Source: Streptomyces griseus
GTDB lineage: Bacteria; Actinomycetota; Actinomycetes; Streptomycetales; Streptomycetaceae
Direction: 5' to 3'
DNA: 43,471 nucleotides
Assembly (NCBI GenBank): GCA_002154345.1
Contig: MUNB01000118.1
Location: 695-44,165, forward strand
The notes under the pieces were generated by a model that had not been told where the DNA came from, searched no databases, and saw only the letters and a program-made list of their open reading frames with translations. Below, piece by piece: positions 23,602 through 33,035 of this stretch; the first letter of the stretch is position 1, and the number at the start of each line of letters is the position of its first letter. Made by a program: the position numbers and the translations under genes.

Positions 23602-24002
23602 GGGGCTTCCCCTTCCTGGGGTTCGGTCGCGATCAGATGGACGGTGACGCCAGCCGCCGGGAGAGCGGCGGCCAGGAGGGAGATCCCGAGCAGCTCGACG
23701 ACGGCGGCACCGTCGGCCTGAACCGTCGTGCCGGCCGGGCTGTTGGCGGTGATGCGGACGGAGCGGAACCCGGCGCCCCCTTCCACGGCGAGGGTGACGA
23801 CCGGCGGCGCGGTGAACGGCGGGGACCATACGGTGTCCACTTGCCCCGCGGCGTTGGTGACCGCGCGGACCCGCTCCACCCGGACGCCGGGGCCGCCCGG
23901 TGTCCCCGGCTCCCCGGGAGTACCCGGCTCGCCTGGTGCGCCTGGTGCGCCTGGTGCTCCGGGAGGGCCGGGGATGGCGATGCTGCCGGTGGTGCCGCTC
24001 AC
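23598..24002 (-). CDS. collagen-like short fibre protein (134 aa)
   Basis: GTG 24002 overlaps the upstream stop (GTGA). Residues 11-39 are an uninterrupted Gly-X-Y run (GPPGAPGAPGAPGEPGTPG...), followed by VRVERVRAVTNAAGQVDTVW and a beta domain with PPVVTLAVEGGAGFRSVRI and AGVTVHLIATEP. Collagen-like triple helices trimerise phage fibres; the beta domain resembles the small head that follows such shafts. It sits between two giant fibre genes. Confidence 0.75.
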   Translation of the reverse strand: MSGTTGSIAIPGPPGAPGAPGAPGEPGTPGEPGTPGGPGVRVERVRAVTNAAGQVDTVWSPPFTAPPVVTLAVEGGAGFRSVRITANSPAGTTVQADGAAVVELLGISLLAAALPAAGVTVHLIATEPQEGEAP

Positions 24003-27000
24003 AGGTCCACGCTCCGTGTCCAGGCGACGGCCACCGGGCCGTCAACCGCCGACACCGTGAGCGGCCCGGTCAGGGCGGCGTCGGAGTCCCGGGCGACCGA
24101 CCACCCGATACTTTCCCCAGCGGTCAGGGTGCTCGGCCCGTCCGCAGTGGTGACCTGCCCGGTGCCGTGCGCGACGACGCTGACGGACTGGAGCAGCGGC
24201 ACCGCGGCCGCGTCCCAGCTCGCCCCCGCCGCGAGCAGCACCCGGTGCGCTTGGACGCCCCGCGCCGCTGGAGCACCCGCCACAGGCCCGTCATCCACCG
24301 GAGCCGTCGGCTCGTACGGGCCGGTCATGTCCGGCAGGTAGGTACCGACCGGGGCGAGCGCGCCGGTGCAGCCGTCCACCGAGATCAGCTCGACGTACCG
24401 GACATCGCCGATGCCGTCGCCGTCGGTGTCGTCCCACCGGCACGCCTCCACGACGTGCGGCCGGCACGGGCTGTCACAGGTGCCCACCGCCCCGGTCACG
24501 GTGTACGGCGTCGCGCCGTCCAGCGCGGTGTCCAGGACCGCCGGGGCGGCTGCTTCGGCCGTGTAGACAAGGTGCCGCAGGAACGGCACCGCGTCCTCGC
24601 CGTCGACCAGGTCGCAGAGCTGGAGCACCTCGACGTCCGGCGCGGGCTCCGGGTCCTGCCCCTCGGGGCACAGGCCGATGTGTGTGCCGCCGGGCAGCGC
24701 CACCGGCCCCCAGGTCTGCGGGTCCACGTAGGTGACGCCGGCCCGCTCACCGGTCTCTGTGTCGTAGCGGACCTCAGCGAGGATCCGCTGGATGGAGCCG
24801 CCGCTGTTGTTGTCGATGACGCACATCGGGAGCAGCTCGACGTCCAGGCCGGGCGGCTGGTCGTCTTGGCAGACGCTGACGGTGCCGATTGGGGTGTACG
24901 GCGCGAACCCGTCGAGCGCAGTATCCGTGACGACGACGACCTGTCCACCGCTGCCATAGGTGACGTGCCGGAGGAACGACACGGTGGCGTCGTCCTGGAC
25001 GTCACACAAGGTCAGTGTCTCGACGTCCAGGCCCTGGCCGCCGCTGCCCCCGCACCCGGTGCCGCACGGGACGAGGTCACCCTCCGGGGCATCCGTCTCC
25101 ACACCCTGCGGATCCAACCACGAGACCGAGACGCTGCCGTCGCACTCCTGCGTGTAGACCTTCGTGTACTGGATCTCTTCGCATGCCTGCGCCGGGCCTA
25201 GGATCCACTGCTGACCCGCGGCGTCCTGGACGGTCATCGCCCCGTACACGGTCTGTGTGCCGCCGGTGGAGCCGACGAAGAACGCGCATGCCGGCTCCGA
25301 CTTCACCGACCAGACCGCGCCGGTCGGATCCAGGTTGGTGAGGGCCTGCGACCAGTTGAGGTGCATGCCGGGAGCAGCGGCCGTACCGGGGCCGCACGGG
25401 CCGCCGTTGAACGCCCGGCCGCCGCCCTCACCGAGGGTCTCCTCGCCATTCACGACCCAGCTCGTGATCATGAGCGGTCCCGTTGTCGGCTGGCACGGGA
25501 ACTGACCACCGGGGCCCTGGACACTGCCGCACTGGCCGGGGACACCCCCGATCAGCGACGTGTTGTCGTAGCTGGCCTCCGTTCGCGTGACGGCGCCTAC
25601 GCACTCCGTGGAGAACGCCACCGGGCACGCGGGCTCCTCCGGACAGCATTCACCACCAGACCCGCCGCACGCGACAACGCGCTGCCCGTCCGGGATGGCG
25701 TCCTGCCGGGCGCCGGTCTCGTCGAGGTAGTAGACCCGGCCGTCCTCGATCACCTGCGTCCAGACGCGCGGCTCGTAGTCGTACGTCGCCGCGACGTGAA
25801 GGATCATCCCGGCCTGGTTCGGGGACGGGCAGGTCACGGCGGGCTGCGTCTCGGTGATCTGGACAACGATCTCGTTCTGACCGGCCCTTCCGCCCGGGAC
25901 CGTGCTCGGCGTGATCGTCCAGGCAGGCGGGGCCATCGTCCCACCCGGGACGGGCTGCCACGCGCCGTCGTTCAGGCGCCACTGCACGACGTCGTTGTCC
26001 GCGTTGAGGACAGACGCCGCGATCCGGATGGAGTCCGGGGAGACATTCGCCGGCAGGTTCCACGACGCCCGGGTGAACCAGGTGCCCGTCACATTCGGGG
26101 CGGTCGCCACGTTCGGCGAGCACACGCTCTTGGATGCGTGCGGCGACACCCAGTGCGCCTGATTCGGCGCGGTGTCCTGGACTGTCCACAGGGCGTTGGG
26201 CGCCACCCGGTACATGGGGTACCAAGAGCCGTCCAGGACCGGGGACCACTGCCAGTCCGTATCCGCCCCGGCGGTGGCGTTGGCCGCATTCGTCAGGAAC
26301 TCTGCTGCCCCGGACTCCACCACGCAGATCTGTCGGGTGATGCGGTCCGGGGACGGGCACTTGGCGAGGACCGCACCAGGCGGGAGCTCGACCGGGTCGC
26401 CGGTCGTCGGGTCGGTGAGCCGCTGCTCCAGGCGGTCACCGGACTGGTCGTCGTAGACCCGCTCGACGATGACCTGGCCAAGGACGTCGCCGCTGTCCTC
26501 GTCTCGGATGCACAGCAGCTCCGTCTCGACATCGACGCGCTGCTCCGGCGGCGCCTGCTCGCAGCACTCCGCGACGGGCGCGCACTGGCCGACCTCACCG
26601 GCGACGGTGTACGGCTCGCCATCCAGGGTGGTGTCGTACGTTGCGATGACCTCGCCGGTGTCGCAGTCCACGGTCTGTCGGCGCATGAACTGCACGGTGC
26701 GCGGCATGGAGATGTCGAGGCGCCCGCGCACGTTGTTGATGCCGCTGGTGTCCCGCACCTCGATCTCGACCGTGTTCGGCCCGGCCGTGACGGGGATCTG
26801 TGCCGTGCCGCTGGTGGCTGGCTGGTTCCACTGCCCGTACATGCCGGCGTCGATGCCGTTGATGCGGACGCGGGCCCCGCCATCACCCCGGAAGCCGACA
26901 GACTCCGCGACCGCGACACCGTCCTCGGGGGCGGTGAAAGTCTTCCTCAGGACCCAGCGCACAGGAGCGGCGTCGTAACCTGCCCAGCTCCCACCGGTGC

Positions 27001-29812
27001 CCGCGTTCTGGTCTGTGCGGGCGCCGAACGCCGGATACCCGAACGGGGCCCCGTTCGGGGCCGGGTACGGCATCGCCGCCTCCGGGCCGGAACCCGCGTT
27101 GGCGCCGGTGAACGCAACGACCTCCCACCCGTCCGATCCGGCCACGTTCGCCGGGTCGAACACGGTGATCGCATCGGTGGCCGCGGTGTCGCACAAGAGC
27201 GTCGAGGACGTGTCCCGGCAGGGCTGCGGCTCAACCGGTGTGGAGCCGCCGCCACCGCTTGCGCAGGTGGTGACGGTGCCAGCCGGTGTGTACGGGTCAC
27301 CGGCGAGGCTGGTGTCTGTCGTCGAGGTGACAGCGCCGGAGCAGTCCCGGCACACGGTCCGCAGGAACGGCACCGCCGTCCCCGGCGCCGGCGGCTCGTT
27401 GAGCAGGCCCACCTCCATCAGCCCGATCCCGCGCCCCTGGCCCGGGTTGTTGATCGCGGAGAGAGTGACCTCCGAGACGGGCGCGGAGGACACGATCAGC
27501 GACTCGTCGACGGCCCCGCCGAGCCCGCAGATCGTGTTCGGCGCCGAACTGACCTCGTGGTTGGGGTGCAGGAACTCGACGGTGAACTCGCCCTCGGACG
27601 ACCAGCTCAGGCACTCGGACGGTCCGACGTTGAAACCGCGGAGCCCGACGCGGGCGTACACGGGCTGGTCGAAGGTCCACGTCTGGTCACAGGCCGGGGT
27701 TCCGCCGCCGCTCGCCGGGTAGATCGTGTAGTGCCCCTGGGGGCCGAGCCAGTGACCACAGGACACGGTCCAGCCGACACCGTTGGCGAGCGTCCCGGAC
27801 GTCGGTCCGTCCGCCAGCGCCGCGAGGTCAATGGCCTCCCACGAGATGTCCGGGCCGCCGGGCGACTCGTCCGGGACGACGTCGCAGAGGGTCAACGTCT
27901 CGCAGGTCGCGCACTCCGAGCTGCCGCCGCCGGTCGTCTCGCACTGCCCGACCTCGCCGGTCGGGGTGTACGGCTGGCCCTGGAGGTCCGTGTCCGTGAC
28001 CGATACCGTCTCGTCCGTATCGCAGTCCGTGACGATCCGTCGGATGAACTGCGTGGTCCGTGCGCTGACCGCGTCAAACGCGATGTTCGTACACGACCCG
28101 TTGAACCGGTACGAAAACGTGGCCGGCGGACCGTCGAACAGCAGGTAGCCGGTGGCGTTGTTTTCGTTCGAGCGGATGACCCCACCGCCGGTGGTGTAGG
28201 CGTTGCCCTCCAGCCGGCCCGGGGAGCCCTCCAGCATGGTCAGCGTCTCGCCCGTGTCAAAGTCGAGGACGTTGACACGCAGCGTGGGGAAGGTCTGTGC
28301 GACCTCGTCCAGCTCGTACACGAAGACGGTGCCGTTGTTGTACCAACGAGGCCCGTTCGATGCGCAAGACCCGGTGTCGGGCGTGCTGGTGGTGACGCGG
28401 ACGGTAGCGATTGTGGATGGGGCGTCATTGGGCGACAGCCGGAACAGCCATCCCTGCCCGGCCGGTGAGTCCGGGTCGGCGTCCACAGAGATCTGGTTCC
28501 AGACGAGGTCGCTGGCCTCGTCGCACAGCAGGAGCGTGGCTGTGTCCCGGCACGGCTCCGCCTGCTGCGGCTGGCAGACACCGACCGTGCCGATCGGGGT
28601 ATACGGGGTCGTCCCGTCGAGGAGGGTATCTGTGGCGTCGAGGACGAGGCCGGTGCAGTCCCGGCAGGTCGTGCGGAGGAACGGGACGGTGGCCGGGGTG
28701 AGGAGGAACGCGCCGACCGACCGCTGAGAAATGTTGAGGCCGGTGGTGCCGTCGCTCTCGATCGTCAGGGAGGTGACGGGCCCCAGGTGAGTGAACGTGC
28801 TCTCGCCGTTGCCGTCAGCCGTCCCGGCGCCCGGAACGGGGCTCAGGGTCCTGGTGGACGCGTCGTACACGTGGAGTGGGGACAGGGCCACGAGTTCGCT
28901 GCCCGGCGGCATGATGAGCCGGCCCACGGCTGTGCCGTTGGTGCCGACGCGCGCGGACCAGATGACGGCGCTCGGCCGGTCCAGGGTGAGAACGAACGGG
29001 CCCCCTGCGGTGACCGGGAACATGGAGAGCGGGAACCAGTCGGGAACGCTGCTGCTCGTGCCGCTGCTGGTGCTCCAGCCGACGCCGTTCGCCGCGGTGC
29101 CCGTCTGCGCCCCGGTACCGGAGGCGAGGACCGGGGCGGGCGTCGCGTCGGCCGGGGTGTCGCACAGGGTGAAGGTCTGGCAGTTCCGGCACTCCGATTC
29201 GGCCGGGCAGACGCCTACGGTCCCGGACGGCGTGTACGGCTCCCCGTCCAGGGTGTAGTCGCTGTGTCCGACGACGGCCCCGGTCTCGTCCCTCGCGAAG
29301 TCCCGCAGGAACGACACGGTGAGGACCGTGCCGGACTCGTCGTCGTTGGTGTCGCAGAGCTGGAGCATGTCCCGCTCGGGATGCGCCACCCCGGCCGGAC
29401 AAGTCGTCACCGTCCCCGTGGGCGTGTAGGTGTCGCCGGTGACGGCGTCGACCAGGCGCACCGAAGAGATCGACCCGTCCGCCGCGTACTGGTACTCAAC
29501 GAGGACCAGTCCCAGGACCGCACCGTCCTCCGCGACGTCACAGAACGTACCCGTGGTGGTGATGCTGCGGGAGTCGCCACACGCCATCGTCCCGACCGGT
29601 GGCGCGCCCGCCGAATAGGCGCCCGTGGTGAGGTTGATCCACCCCTCCGAGGTGACCGTGCCCACGCAGTCGCGGACGACAGTTACGGCGATCGGCGTGC
29701 CGTCGGCCAGACAGACACCAACGGTCGCGACCGGCTGTGTCGGCGACTCGCACGCCGCAATGTCCGGCCCGCAGCCACACCCGCCGGAGAAGGCGCCACC
29801 TACAGCCATCAT
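23999..29812 (-). CDS. giant modular fibre/adhesin protein (1937 aa)
   Basis: ATG 29812 (or 29809) with GGGAG upstream. Starts MMAVGGAFSGGCGCGPD. Eight recurring ~40-residue modules have the form FLR/FIR...D-C-G...DT-LDG-PYTP-GTVG-C (e.g. PFLRTTCRDCTGLVLDATDT), plus three variants with LVEYxYD. Between modules lie non-homologous beta-sandwich-like inserts, for example the region with APEDGVAVAESVGFRGDGGARV and NTVEIEVRDTSGINN, a galactose-binding/PA14-like pattern. It is rich in paired Cys (CRDC). The last ~120 residues are a beta domain (VSVVAHGTGQVTTADG). I infer a surface fibre carrying interchangeable carbohydrate-binding cargo. Family not recognised. Confidence 0.7.
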   Translation of the reverse strand: MMAVGGAFSGGCGCGPDIAACESPTQPVATVGVCLADGTPIAVTVVRDCVGTVTSEGWINLTTGAYSAGAPPVGTMACGDSRSITTTGTFCDVAEDGAVLGLVLVEYQYAADGSISSVRLVDAVTGDTYTPTGTVTTCPAGVAHPERDMLQLCDTNDDESGTVLTVSFLRDFARDETGAVVGHSDYTLDGEPYTPSGTVGVCPAESECRNCQTFTLCDTPADATPAPVLASGTGAQTGTAANGVGWSTSSGTSSSVPDWFPLSMFPVTAGGPFVLTLDRPSAVIWSARVGTNGTAVGRLIMPPGSELVALSPLHVYDASTRTLSPVPGAGTADGNGESTFTHLGPVTSLTIESDGTTGLNISQRSVGAFLLTPATVPFLRTTCRDCTGLVLDATDTLLDGTTPYTPIGTVGVCQPQQAEPCRDTATLLLCDEASDLVWNQISVDADPDSPAGQGWLFRLSPNDAPSTIATVRVTTSTPDTGSCASNGPRWYNNGTVFVYELDEVAQTFPTLRVNVLDFDTGETLTMLEGSPGRLEGNAYTTGGGVIRSNENNATGYLLFDGPPATFSYRFNGSCTNIAFDAVSARTTQFIRRIVTDCDTDETVSVTDTDLQGQPYTPTGEVGQCETTGGGSSECATCETLTLCDVVPDESPGGPDISWEAIDLAALADGPTSGTLANGVGWTVSCGHWLGPQGHYTIYPASGGGTPACDQTWTFDQPVYARVGLRGFNVGPSECLSWSSEGEFTVEFLHPNHEVSSAPNTICGLGGAVDESLIVSSAPVSEVTLSAINNPGQGRGIGLMEVGLLNEPPAPGTAVPFLRTVCRDCSGAVTSTTDTSLAGDPYTPAGTVTTCASGGGGSTPVEPQPCRDTSSTLLCDTAATDAITVFDPANVAGSDGWEVVAFTGANAGSGPEAAMPYPAPNGAPFGYPAFGARTDQNAGTGGSWAGYDAAPVRWVLRKTFTAPEDGVAVAESVGFRGDGGARVRINGIDAGMYGQWNQPATSGTAQIPVTAGPNTVEIEVRDTSGINNVRGRLDISMPRTVQFMRRQTVDCDTGEVIATYDTTLDGEPYTVAGEVGQCAPVAECCEQAPPEQRVDVETELLCIRDEDSGDVLGQVIVERVYDDQSGDRLEQRLTDPTTGDPVELPPGAVLAKCPSPDRITRQICVVESGAAEFLTNAANATAGADTDWQWSPVLDGSWYPMYRVAPNALWTVQDTAPNQAHWVSPHASKSVCSPNVATAPNVTGTWFTRASWNLPANVSPDSIRIAASVLNADNDVVQWRLNDGAWQPVPGGTMAPPAWTITPSTVPGGRAGQNEIVVQITETQPAVTCPSPNQAGMILHVAATYDYEPRVWTQVIEDGRVYYLDETGARQDAIPDGQRVVACGGSGGECCPEEPACPVAFSTECVGAVTRTEASYDNTSLIGGVPGQCGSVQGPGGQFPCQPTTGPLMITSWVVNGEETLGEGGGRAFNGGPCGPGTAAAPGMHLNWSQALTNLDPTGAVWSVKSEPACAFFVGSTGGTQTVYGAMTVQDAAGQQWILGPAQACEEIQYTKVYTQECDGSVSVSWLDPQGVETDAPEGDLVPCGTGCGGSGGQGLDVETLTLCDVQDDATVSFLRHVTYGSGGQVVVVTDTALDGFAPYTPIGTVSVCQDDQPPGLDVELLPMCVIDNNSGGSIQRILAEVRYDTETGERAGVTYVDPQTWGPVALPGGTHIGLCPEGQDPEPAPDVEVLQLCDLVDGEDAVPFLRHLVYTAEAAAPAVLDTALDGATPYTVTGAVGTCDSPCRPHVVEACRWDDTDGDGIGDVRYVELISVDGCTGALAPVGTYLPDMTGPYEPTAPVDDGPVAGAPAARGVQAHRVLLAAGASWDAAAVPLLQSVSVVAHGTGQVTTADGPSTLTAGESIGWSVARDSDAALTGPLTVSAVDGPVAVAWTRSVDL

Positions 29813-29864
29813 CAAGCTCCCATCGAGTCGTCGCGATTGTGGTTCGGGCTGATCGTCATCGGCC

Positions 29865-30626
29865 TCAGTCCCGGACTCGGAGGACCCGCATACGGGTCGC
29901 ACCGTTGCTGTCGGACCCGCCAGCTTCGGCCGCAGAGAGGACACCGCCGGTCTCGACTGCCATGAGGTGCAGGCGCACCGTCCGGGGGCCGGCGGGGACG
30001 GTGTACTCCGTCATGATGTGGACCGTGCCGCCCTGGTGCTCCTGCCCGCCTGGGGAGTTGATCGCCGCGATCTGCGTAAAGCTGGTGAGGAGCTGGCCGC
30101 TGGTCTCGTCCTGGAGCCAGCCGATCAGGTAACCGCTGCCGCCCGTCGTAGTACCGAGCGCGTACCGGACATCGGCGTCAACGTGGTAGACGCCTGCTTC
30201 GGGGAGCACGATGTCGGAGGCAGGCACCGGAACGTCCTGACCGATGGCGTCCAGGAGATTCTGGTGCTGCGCCTCGGCATTCAGGAACCCGGAGATCATC
30301 GACAGACGGGCGCCAACTGTCCAGGTGTCCGGGCACCCCTCGGCGTGAGTCATGTCGACGACCACGGACCGCCCTGTCCCCGCCGGATCAGGGGCAGAGT
30401 CGTCGACTGGGGCCAGGTCGGTGCGAGGCACCAGGATCCCATCGTCGGCCTGCACGGCGGCGTTGCACGGGTCGGCGGACAGGGCTGGCGGCCCGCTCTC
30501 CGGGACGTACAGGCAGCCCTCCTCATTCTGGGTGAGGGCGTTGTTCGGGTCGGCGGAGACACACAGCGGGGGCGCGCCGCCGCCTCCGTTGCCGAAGATG
30601 ATCGGCGGGCAGCAGTTGCAGCTCAC
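29865..30626 (-). CDS. fibre protein with C1q-like head domain (253 aa)
   Basis: GTG 30626 overlaps the upstream stop (GTGA), SD GGGAG. N-terminus VSCNCCPPIIFGNGGGGAP is a Cys cluster. CLYVPESGPPALSADPCNAAV and ADDGILVPRTDL are repeated turn motifs seen at the start of actinophage fibre proteins. Residues ~105-253 contain FLNAEAQHQNLLDAIG, IVLPEAGVYHVDADVRYAL, GSGYLIGWLQDETSG and RTVRLHLMAVETGG, the strand pattern of a C1q/TNF-like trimeric head. Likely a small virion fibre. A 52-base gap separates it from the giant fibre gene. Confidence 0.72.
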   Translation of the reverse strand: MSCNCCPPIIFGNGGGGAPPLCVSADPNNALTQNEEGCLYVPESGPPALSADPCNAAVQADDGILVPRTDLAPVDDSAPDPAGTGRSVVVDMTHAEGCPDTWTVGARLSMISGFLNAEAQHQNLLDAIGQDVPVPASDIVLPEAGVYHVDADVRYALGTTTGGSGYLIGWLQDETSGQLLTSFTQIAAINSPGGQEHQGGTVHIMTEYTVPAGPRTVRLHLMAVETGGVLSAAEAGGSDSNGATRMRVLRVRD

Positions 30627-31537
30627 GACACGTCTCCCATACCGCAAGGACTCACGAAGTTGATGTAGACCGCGGCGCCCTCGGGGACATCCACGGTGAA
30701 GGGAGAACAGAGCGCCGCCGGTTCGCACGCGCCCGTTGAGGGCGCAGCCCACGAGAACGCGGACCCGCATTCGTTGATCACGGTCGTGTTCCCGGCGCAG
30801 TCCGTGACCGTCACAGGGCCGCAGGCCACCGTGATGGCGAGGGACTCGGTTCCCTCGGGCATGTCCCACGTCTCCGGCCCTGACAGGCCAAGGAGCTGCG
30901 GGCACATCGGGGCGGGCCGGCATTCGCCGCACTCGCCGACGTCACCGGTCGGGGCGTACGGCGTCGTGCCGTCCGTCTCCGTGTCGGTCTGCTCCGTGAC
31001 GACCCCGGTCGTGCAGTCGTACGTCAGGTGCCGCAGGAACGGGACGCTGCTGCCGTCGAGCTGGTAGTCGCACAGCGGGACGACCTTCGTGCCGTCCACG
31101 CACGGGCAGTCATCGCAGTCGATCGACTGCCCGACCACGGCGTACGGCGTTGTGCCGTCCGTGCCGGTGTCGGTGGACGCGGTGACCTGGCCGTCACAGT
31201 CGTGGACCAGATGCCGCAGGAACGGCACGCACTCCCCGTCGTCGGTGCTGTCGCACAGGCGCAGCACGGTAACCGAGGCACAGCTGCTCGATGGGCACGG
31301 TCCGGCCCCGGCGGGGGCCGGACCGGCTGTGAACGCCCCGGTCGCTGGGTCGATCCAGCCCGCCACCTCCGGGGCGCCGGGCTGCGCCCCGTCACAGGCG
31401 CAGTCCGAGCGCAGGACCAGGAGCAGCGGTGTGCCGTCCTCCTGGCACAGGGCGACGGAGGTGATCGAGGGGGCGCAGCACGACGGGCCGGGCGTCCCGC
31501 CCCCGCCGTTGTCGCACGGGAGAGGCTCAACAGGCAT
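30623..31537 (-). CDS. small paralogue of the giant FLR/YTP-module fibre (304 aa)
   Basis: ATG 31537 with GAGGG upstream, one base after the preceding stop. N-terminus holds SCCAPSITSVALCQEDGTP and GWIDPATGAFTAGPAP, matching the N-terminal domain of the 1937-aa protein (VCLADGTP, GWINLTTGAYSAGAPP). Two modules follow: CVPFLRHLVHDCDGQV with TPYAVVGQ, and SVPFLRHLTYDCTTGV with TPYAPTGDVGEC. The C-terminal ~90 residues are a beta domain (ESLAITVACGPVTVTDCAG). This is a short version of the giant fibre without the inserted cargo, consistent with duplication and cargo gain. Function inferred as virion surface protein. Confidence 0.7.
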   Translation of the reverse strand: MPVEPLPCDNGGGGTPGPSCCAPSITSVALCQEDGTPLLLVLRSDCACDGAQPGAPEVAGWIDPATGAFTAGPAPAGAGPCPSSSCASVTVLRLCDSTDDGECVPFLRHLVHDCDGQVTASTDTGTDGTTPYAVVGQSIDCDDCPCVDGTKVVPLCDYQLDGSSVPFLRHLTYDCTTGVVTEQTDTETDGTTPYAPTGDVGECGECRPAPMCPQLLGLSGPETWDMPEGTESLAITVACGPVTVTDCAGNTTVINECGSAFSWAAPSTGACEPAALCSPFTVDVPEGAAVYINFVSPCGMGDVS

Positions 31538-31538
31538 G

Positions 31539-32099
31539 TCAGCCCTCGTGCTTCTGTCGGACGTGCATGTCCCGTCCCCGCGCGGTGGTGAACTCCCTGT
31601 CGCAGCCGTCGCAGCGGAAGCTCCCTTCCGGCTCCGGCTCCGGCTCCGGCAAGGGAACCGCGTCCGGGCCGTACGCCTCTGCCGGGATCTCGGGCAAAGG
31701 CTCGCCCGGGACGGCTTCCCGGGCAGGGGATTCCGTGACTGGCCCGCCGGGGCCCTCGCCCGGCCCGAACACCGCAACGGTCGCGCCCAGGCTGGCGAGT
31801 TCGGAGCGGGCAGGGCACTCCGGGTGCGGGTGGACCTCTTCGCCGTTCTCCTCGTAGCAGGTCCCGCAGTCCAGCAGCCGCGCGGGCGGCTGCACACCGA
31901 GCTGGGCGTCCTCGACCGGGGACACGTACCGGTGCCCGTCGATCGTGGAGCCGATCAGCAGCTCCTCCGGGACGGCCGGGAAGAGATCCGCGGGGACGGC
32001 GAAGCTGACGGGGCTGACGGTCCGCCACTTCGGCTTCTGGAGCACCGCGTACCGGGCGAACGCCCGCCGCTGCTCTGGGGTCGGCCGGACCTCGATCAT
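31539..32099 (-). CDS. capsid-region protein with C-terminal C2H2 zinc finger
   Basis: 186 aa from ATG 32099 (AGGAAG upstream); ATG 32111 overlaps the preceding stop and gives four more residues. N-terminal part: MIEVRPTPEQRRAFARYAVL, VPEELLIGSTIDGHRYVSP, and a CGTCYEENGEEVHPHPEC metal site. A Pro/Glu-rich linker leads to FRCDGCDREFTTARGRDMHV-RQKH, which fits C-x2-C-x12-H-x4-H exactly with the conserved Phe. Classical C2H2 fingers are rare in bacterial viruses' structural loci. It may bind DNA or a protein partner at the capsid; function unknown. Confidence 0.7.
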   Translation of the reverse strand: MIEVRPTPEQRRAFARYAVLQKPKWRTVSPVSFAVPADLFPAVPEELLIGSTIDGHRYVSPVEDAQLGVQPPARLLDCGTCYEENGEEVHPHPECPARSELASLGATVAVFGPGEGPGGPVTESPAREAVPGEPLPEIPAEAYGPDAVPLPEPEPEPEGSFRCDGCDREFTTARGRDMHVRQKHEG

Positions 32100-32107
32100 G
32101 GGCTTCC

Positions 32108-32950
32108 TCATGGACACGTAGTCACCGCCACTGCGCAGACCGTGCACGTGGTGCCGACGACGTACGTCCGCTCCACCAACACCTTGCGGTCGTTGTTCCG
32201 GGAATTCACGGACGGTCCGGGCCGGTCCGGGACCGTTTCGGGCGGGCCTCGGCGGATCACGACCGGGCCGGTGATGTAGAGCCATGCGGTGCCGGGCTCG
32301 GCGGGAATCCCGCCCGGCCCGGTGTTCATCGCGCTGTACCCGGCGCCGATGATCGCGCAGTTCCCCGCGAGAGTCCGCAAGTTGCCCGTCGCGGGGTCCT
32401 CCGTGAGGAGGTTGCAGCAGCCGAGGAGGGCGGCTGCCCCGGCGGGGACGTGGAGGACGCCACGGCCGCCGTACGACTCGGCCAGGCACCCTTCCAGCGC
32501 GGCGACGCCCTGGGCGACGGACACCGGGCCGGCGGCCGGGGTCAGGTCGACGGCGGTCATCGCCAGCTTCGACGTCCAGAACCCGGCTTCGACGGCTTCC
32601 TGCTCACCGAGGGCGAGGGACGCCTCGGCGTGGGCGCGGGCCTCCGCGTACGTCCAGCCGATCGTGGAGCACTTCGCGCCGGCGTACACGGTGATCGGGT
32701 CGGCGTGCTCCGTCGTCGGGCTACAGAACTCCTTCTGCGGCCGGGCCCCCGGCGACTCGTCACCGGGTGACTCGTCGTCCAGGCACGGGTCACGCCAGAC
32801 GTTGACCGGGCAGCAGCCCAGCGACAGCCACTCGGTGCCGAGGAGTTCGTGGGTGTCCTGGACGTCCCGGATTTCGGTGCAGGCACCGAGGATGCCGTGG
32901 GGAAGGGGCTCGCCCGTGATGGCCTCTACGTGCTTCCTCATGCCCGCCAC
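32108..32950 (-). CDS. head protein downstream of capsid (280 aa), unknown
   Basis: GTG 32950 with GGAGG upstream. MAGMRKHVEAITGEPLPHGI at the start, LGTEWLSLGCCPVNVWRDPC, YAGAKCSTIGWTYAEARAHA, then GGRGVLHVPAGAAALLGCCN and TLAGNCAIIGAGYSAMNTG. It ends DRKVLVERTYVVGTTCTVCAV. The 'VHVP...L...L-T-G-VV-GAGY' string resembles the C-terminal half of actinophage capsid-associated proteins. Directly follows the major capsid gene across a terminator, so it may be a minor capsid or decoration protein. Family not recognised with certainty. Confidence 0.65.
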   Translation of the reverse strand: MAGMRKHVEAITGEPLPHGILGACTEIRDVQDTHELLGTEWLSLGCCPVNVWRDPCLDDESPGDESPGARPQKEFCSPTTEHADPITVYAGAKCSTIGWTYAEARAHAEASLALGEQEAVEAGFWTSKLAMTAVDLTPAAGPVSVAQGVAALEGCLAESYGGRGVLHVPAGAAALLGCCNLLTEDPATGNLRTLAGNCAIIGAGYSAMNTGPGGIPAEPGTAWLYITGPVVIRRGPPETVPDRPGPSVNSRNNDRKVLVERTYVVGTTCTVCAVAVTTCP

Positions 32951-32974
32951 GACTCACCTCCGTTCAAATGGGGC

Positions 32975-33010
32975 GCCGGGGCCCGGGTGTCAGGTCACCG
33001 GGGCCCCGGC
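32975..33010 (-). terminator. terminator after the major capsid gene
   Basis: Stem GCCGGGGCCC / GGGGCCCCGGC, 26 bases downstream of the capsid stop on the minus strand. Partial termination here would favour capsid mRNA over the downstream fibre genes. Confidence 0.75.
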
Positions 33011-33035
33011 ACGATGCGGGATGTGAGAAGGCGGG

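Noticed and set aside
25361-28468. Long plus-strand open frame opposite the giant fibre gene
   Set aside because: Arg/Gly/Asp-rich composition typical of antisense reading in GC-rich DNA, no SD, and the minus frame has clear modular protein sequence.
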